Shown here piece by piece: positions 18,428-19,700 of a DNA stretch of 19,700 bases (position 1 is its first letter; each line of letters opens with the position of its first letter). The stretch comes from Chlorobium sp. (GTDB lineage Bacteria > Bacteroidota > Chlorobiia > Chlorobiales > Chlorobiaceae), in the NCBI GenBank assembly GCA_028282595.1, contig JANQHQ010000037.1, positions 1-19,700 on the forward strand, read 5' to 3'. The notes under the pieces are model-generated. The model saw nothing but the letters and a program-made list of their open reading frames with translations, ran no database searches and had not been told where the DNA came from. The translations under genes and the position numbers were made by a program.

Positions 18428-19700
18428 AACGCCTGTTTTACCGGTTCCACCCAGCGGCCGTGTGACTTGATAAGCTCGACAAGCCTGTCGACGGCCGCCT
18501 CCTCGGGAATGTTCGACTCGACACACTCCCGGCCGACGTAGAGGCTGACACGCCCGCGCCCGGCGCCGACATAGCCGAAATCCGCGTCGGCCATTTCACC
18601 GGGACCGTTGACGATGCAACCCATGACGCCGATCTTGAGCCCTTTCAGATGCGATATCCTGGATTTGATGATGCCGGTGGTCCTTTCGAGCTCGAAATAG
18701 GTCCTGCCGCAGCCCGGACAGGAGATGAACTCCGTTTTCGACATCCTCACCCTGGCTGCCTGGAGAATGTTGAACGCCAGCCCCTCTTCCTCGTGCGAAG
18801 GAAGGGAGGTCTGAACGGAGAGCATGTCGCCGATACCGTCGCAGAAAAGCGTGCCGGCCTGAACCGAGCAGTCGATGAGGGTATCGAGGCGACTCCGTTT
18901 TTCCGAACGGTACCGGACGACCAGGGGACAGTCGATACCCTCCTCGTTGCACCTGCGGACAAGGTGGCGGAAAGCGTAGACGGCCTCGGCCGAATCGATG
19001 GAAAGCAGTAACCGCCCGACACCCGCGGTTTTCAGCTTCGCCACAATCCGCACAAGCACGTCCCCCGGTACGTTTACCGAAGCCTTGCGGTGAAGGAAAC
19101 AGAGCTCCACCGGAGCACCGTCTTCCCGAAGCGCATCGAAGAGCGCCCTGTCGACCGGCTCTCCCTCCACGATATCGAACCGTACTTTCGAAAAGGAATC
19201 GAGCAGACCGGAAACAAGGAAAGGGTCGGAGACCGACACCCCCACTCTCCGGCGCGCCTCCGCCCCGAGCCCGTCGAGCACGTCGAGAAGCGCGTCCGCC
19301 TCGGCGCGCGACGCCAGCGGCACCATGACCAGTTCCGAGCGCATGACCTCTTCCGGACTATCGAGCGCCAAGCGACAGCGCAATTCGGCCGAAAGCGACT
19401 CCGCCTCGCCGGGCCCGGCATGCGCGGTCGTCTCGACGGGCGGCAAGGCCTCTCCGCCGATTTCCAGCCCGCCGCAGGAGATTGCGGAAGCAGCGCGCCT
19501 GCTGTAGCTTACCGGATCGAACGGCGGGAGGTCGAACGACCGGTCACGGAAACGGGATTCGACGATGTGACCAACGGCCGCATGCCCCCGTTCGCCCATG
19601 ACCTTGTGGAAGTCGTTGTATTTCTTCACGAGAGCGAATCCGACAGGCACCTCATTGACCGGGTCCTCGGTAAGGGAAACCCTGATGGTGTCGCCGAGTC
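18424..19700 (-). CDS. ispG: 4-hydroxy-3-methylbut-2-enyl-diphosphate synthase IspG/GcpE, long form, C-terminal part
   Basis: IspG makes HMBPP from MEcPP in the non-mevalonate isoprenoid pathway using a [4Fe-4S] cluster. The frame stays open to the right edge and its first visible residues, LGDTIRVSLTEDPVNE, match the last strands of the IspG TIM barrel, so the start is outside the window; the GTG at 19650 is internal. About 300 residues then separate the barrel from the iron-sulfur domain, as in the long plant/Bacteroidetes/Chlorobi form with an extra middle domain. The cluster ligands are visible: two Cys in SCPGCGRT (codons at 18718-18720 and 18709-18711), a Cys in GCIVNGPGE (18616-18618) and its Glu (18595-18597). 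The TGA lies inside a palindrome-array box. Confidence 0.96.
   Translation of the reverse strand, partial: LGDTIRVSLTEDPVNEVPVGFALVKKYNDFHKVMGERGHAAVGHIVESRFRDRSFDLPPFDPVSYSRRAASAISCGGLEIGGEALPPVETTAHAGPGEAESLSAELRCRLALDSPEEVMRSELVMVPLASRAEADALLDVLDGLGAEARRRVGVSVSDPFLVSGLLDSFSKVRFDIVEGEPVDRALFDALREDGAPVELCFLHRKASVNVPGDVLVRIVAKLKTAGVGRLLLSIDSAEAVYAFRHLVRRCNEEGIDCPLVVRYRSEKRSRLDTLIDCSVQAGTLFCDGIGDMLSVQTSLPSHEEEGLAFNILQAARVRMSKTEFISCPGCGRTYFELERTTGIIKSRISHLKGLKIGVMGCIVNGPGEMADADFGYVGAGRGRVSLYVGRECVESNIPEEAAVDRLVELIKSHGRWVEPVKQAL

Noticed and set aside
18424..19650. Complete ispG starting at the GTG at 19650
   Set aside because: The frame remains open to the window edge and the upstream residues match conserved IspG barrel sequence, so this GTG is internal.

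Overview
The window looks like a chromosomal segment of a green sulfur bacterium (Chlorobiaceae; Chlorobium, Chlorobaculum or Prosthecochloris type). I infer this from the protein sequences as I know these families, from the long-form IspG, from the efp-accB-accC and secE-nusG-rplKAJL-rpoBC order, and from a GC-rich composition with palindrome-rich gaps. No database search was possible.

Layout. The left edge holds the first 53 codons of a minus-strand four-helix-bundle (23S rRNA intervening-sequence type) protein. A non-coding palindrome array follows (about 181-585). Then come accA and a hup gene on the minus strand. A divergent gap leads to the plus-strand operon efp-accB-accC, which ends at a strong hairpin facing the terminator of rpoC. 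From about 17.2 kb down to 4.7 kb the minus strand carries one continuous information-processing cluster: tRNA-Thr(UGU), tRNA-Tyr, tRNA-Thr(GGU), tRNA-Trp, secE, nusG, rplK, rplA, rplJ, rplL, a roughly 500-bp palindrome-rich gap, rpoB and rpoC. A near-consensus promoter with a GC-rich discriminator stands in front of the first tRNA. Upstream of it lie a short-chain dehydrogenase gene, a second palindrome array (about 18066-18427) and the 3' part of ispG, which runs off the right edge.

How the genes work together. AccA, AccB and AccC are three of the four subunits of acetyl-CoA carboxylase (accD is not here). HU, EF-P, NusG, SecE, the ribosomal stalk proteins, the two large RNA polymerase subunits and four tRNAs form the growth-rate machinery.

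Most unusual content. Two loci 18 kb apart carry the same kind of array: a constant box (GACGTCACTAAG) alternating with short perfect palindromes drawn from a small recurring set. The arrays include a 97-bp near-perfect duplication, a shared unpaired core module and, at the second locus, a head-to-head inversion. They fill whole intergenic gaps and reach into the stop codon of ispG. Other points are an EF-P without the modifiable tip lysine, an RpoB with Asn at the position of E. coli His526, and mutually exclusive hairpins between rplL and rpoB.
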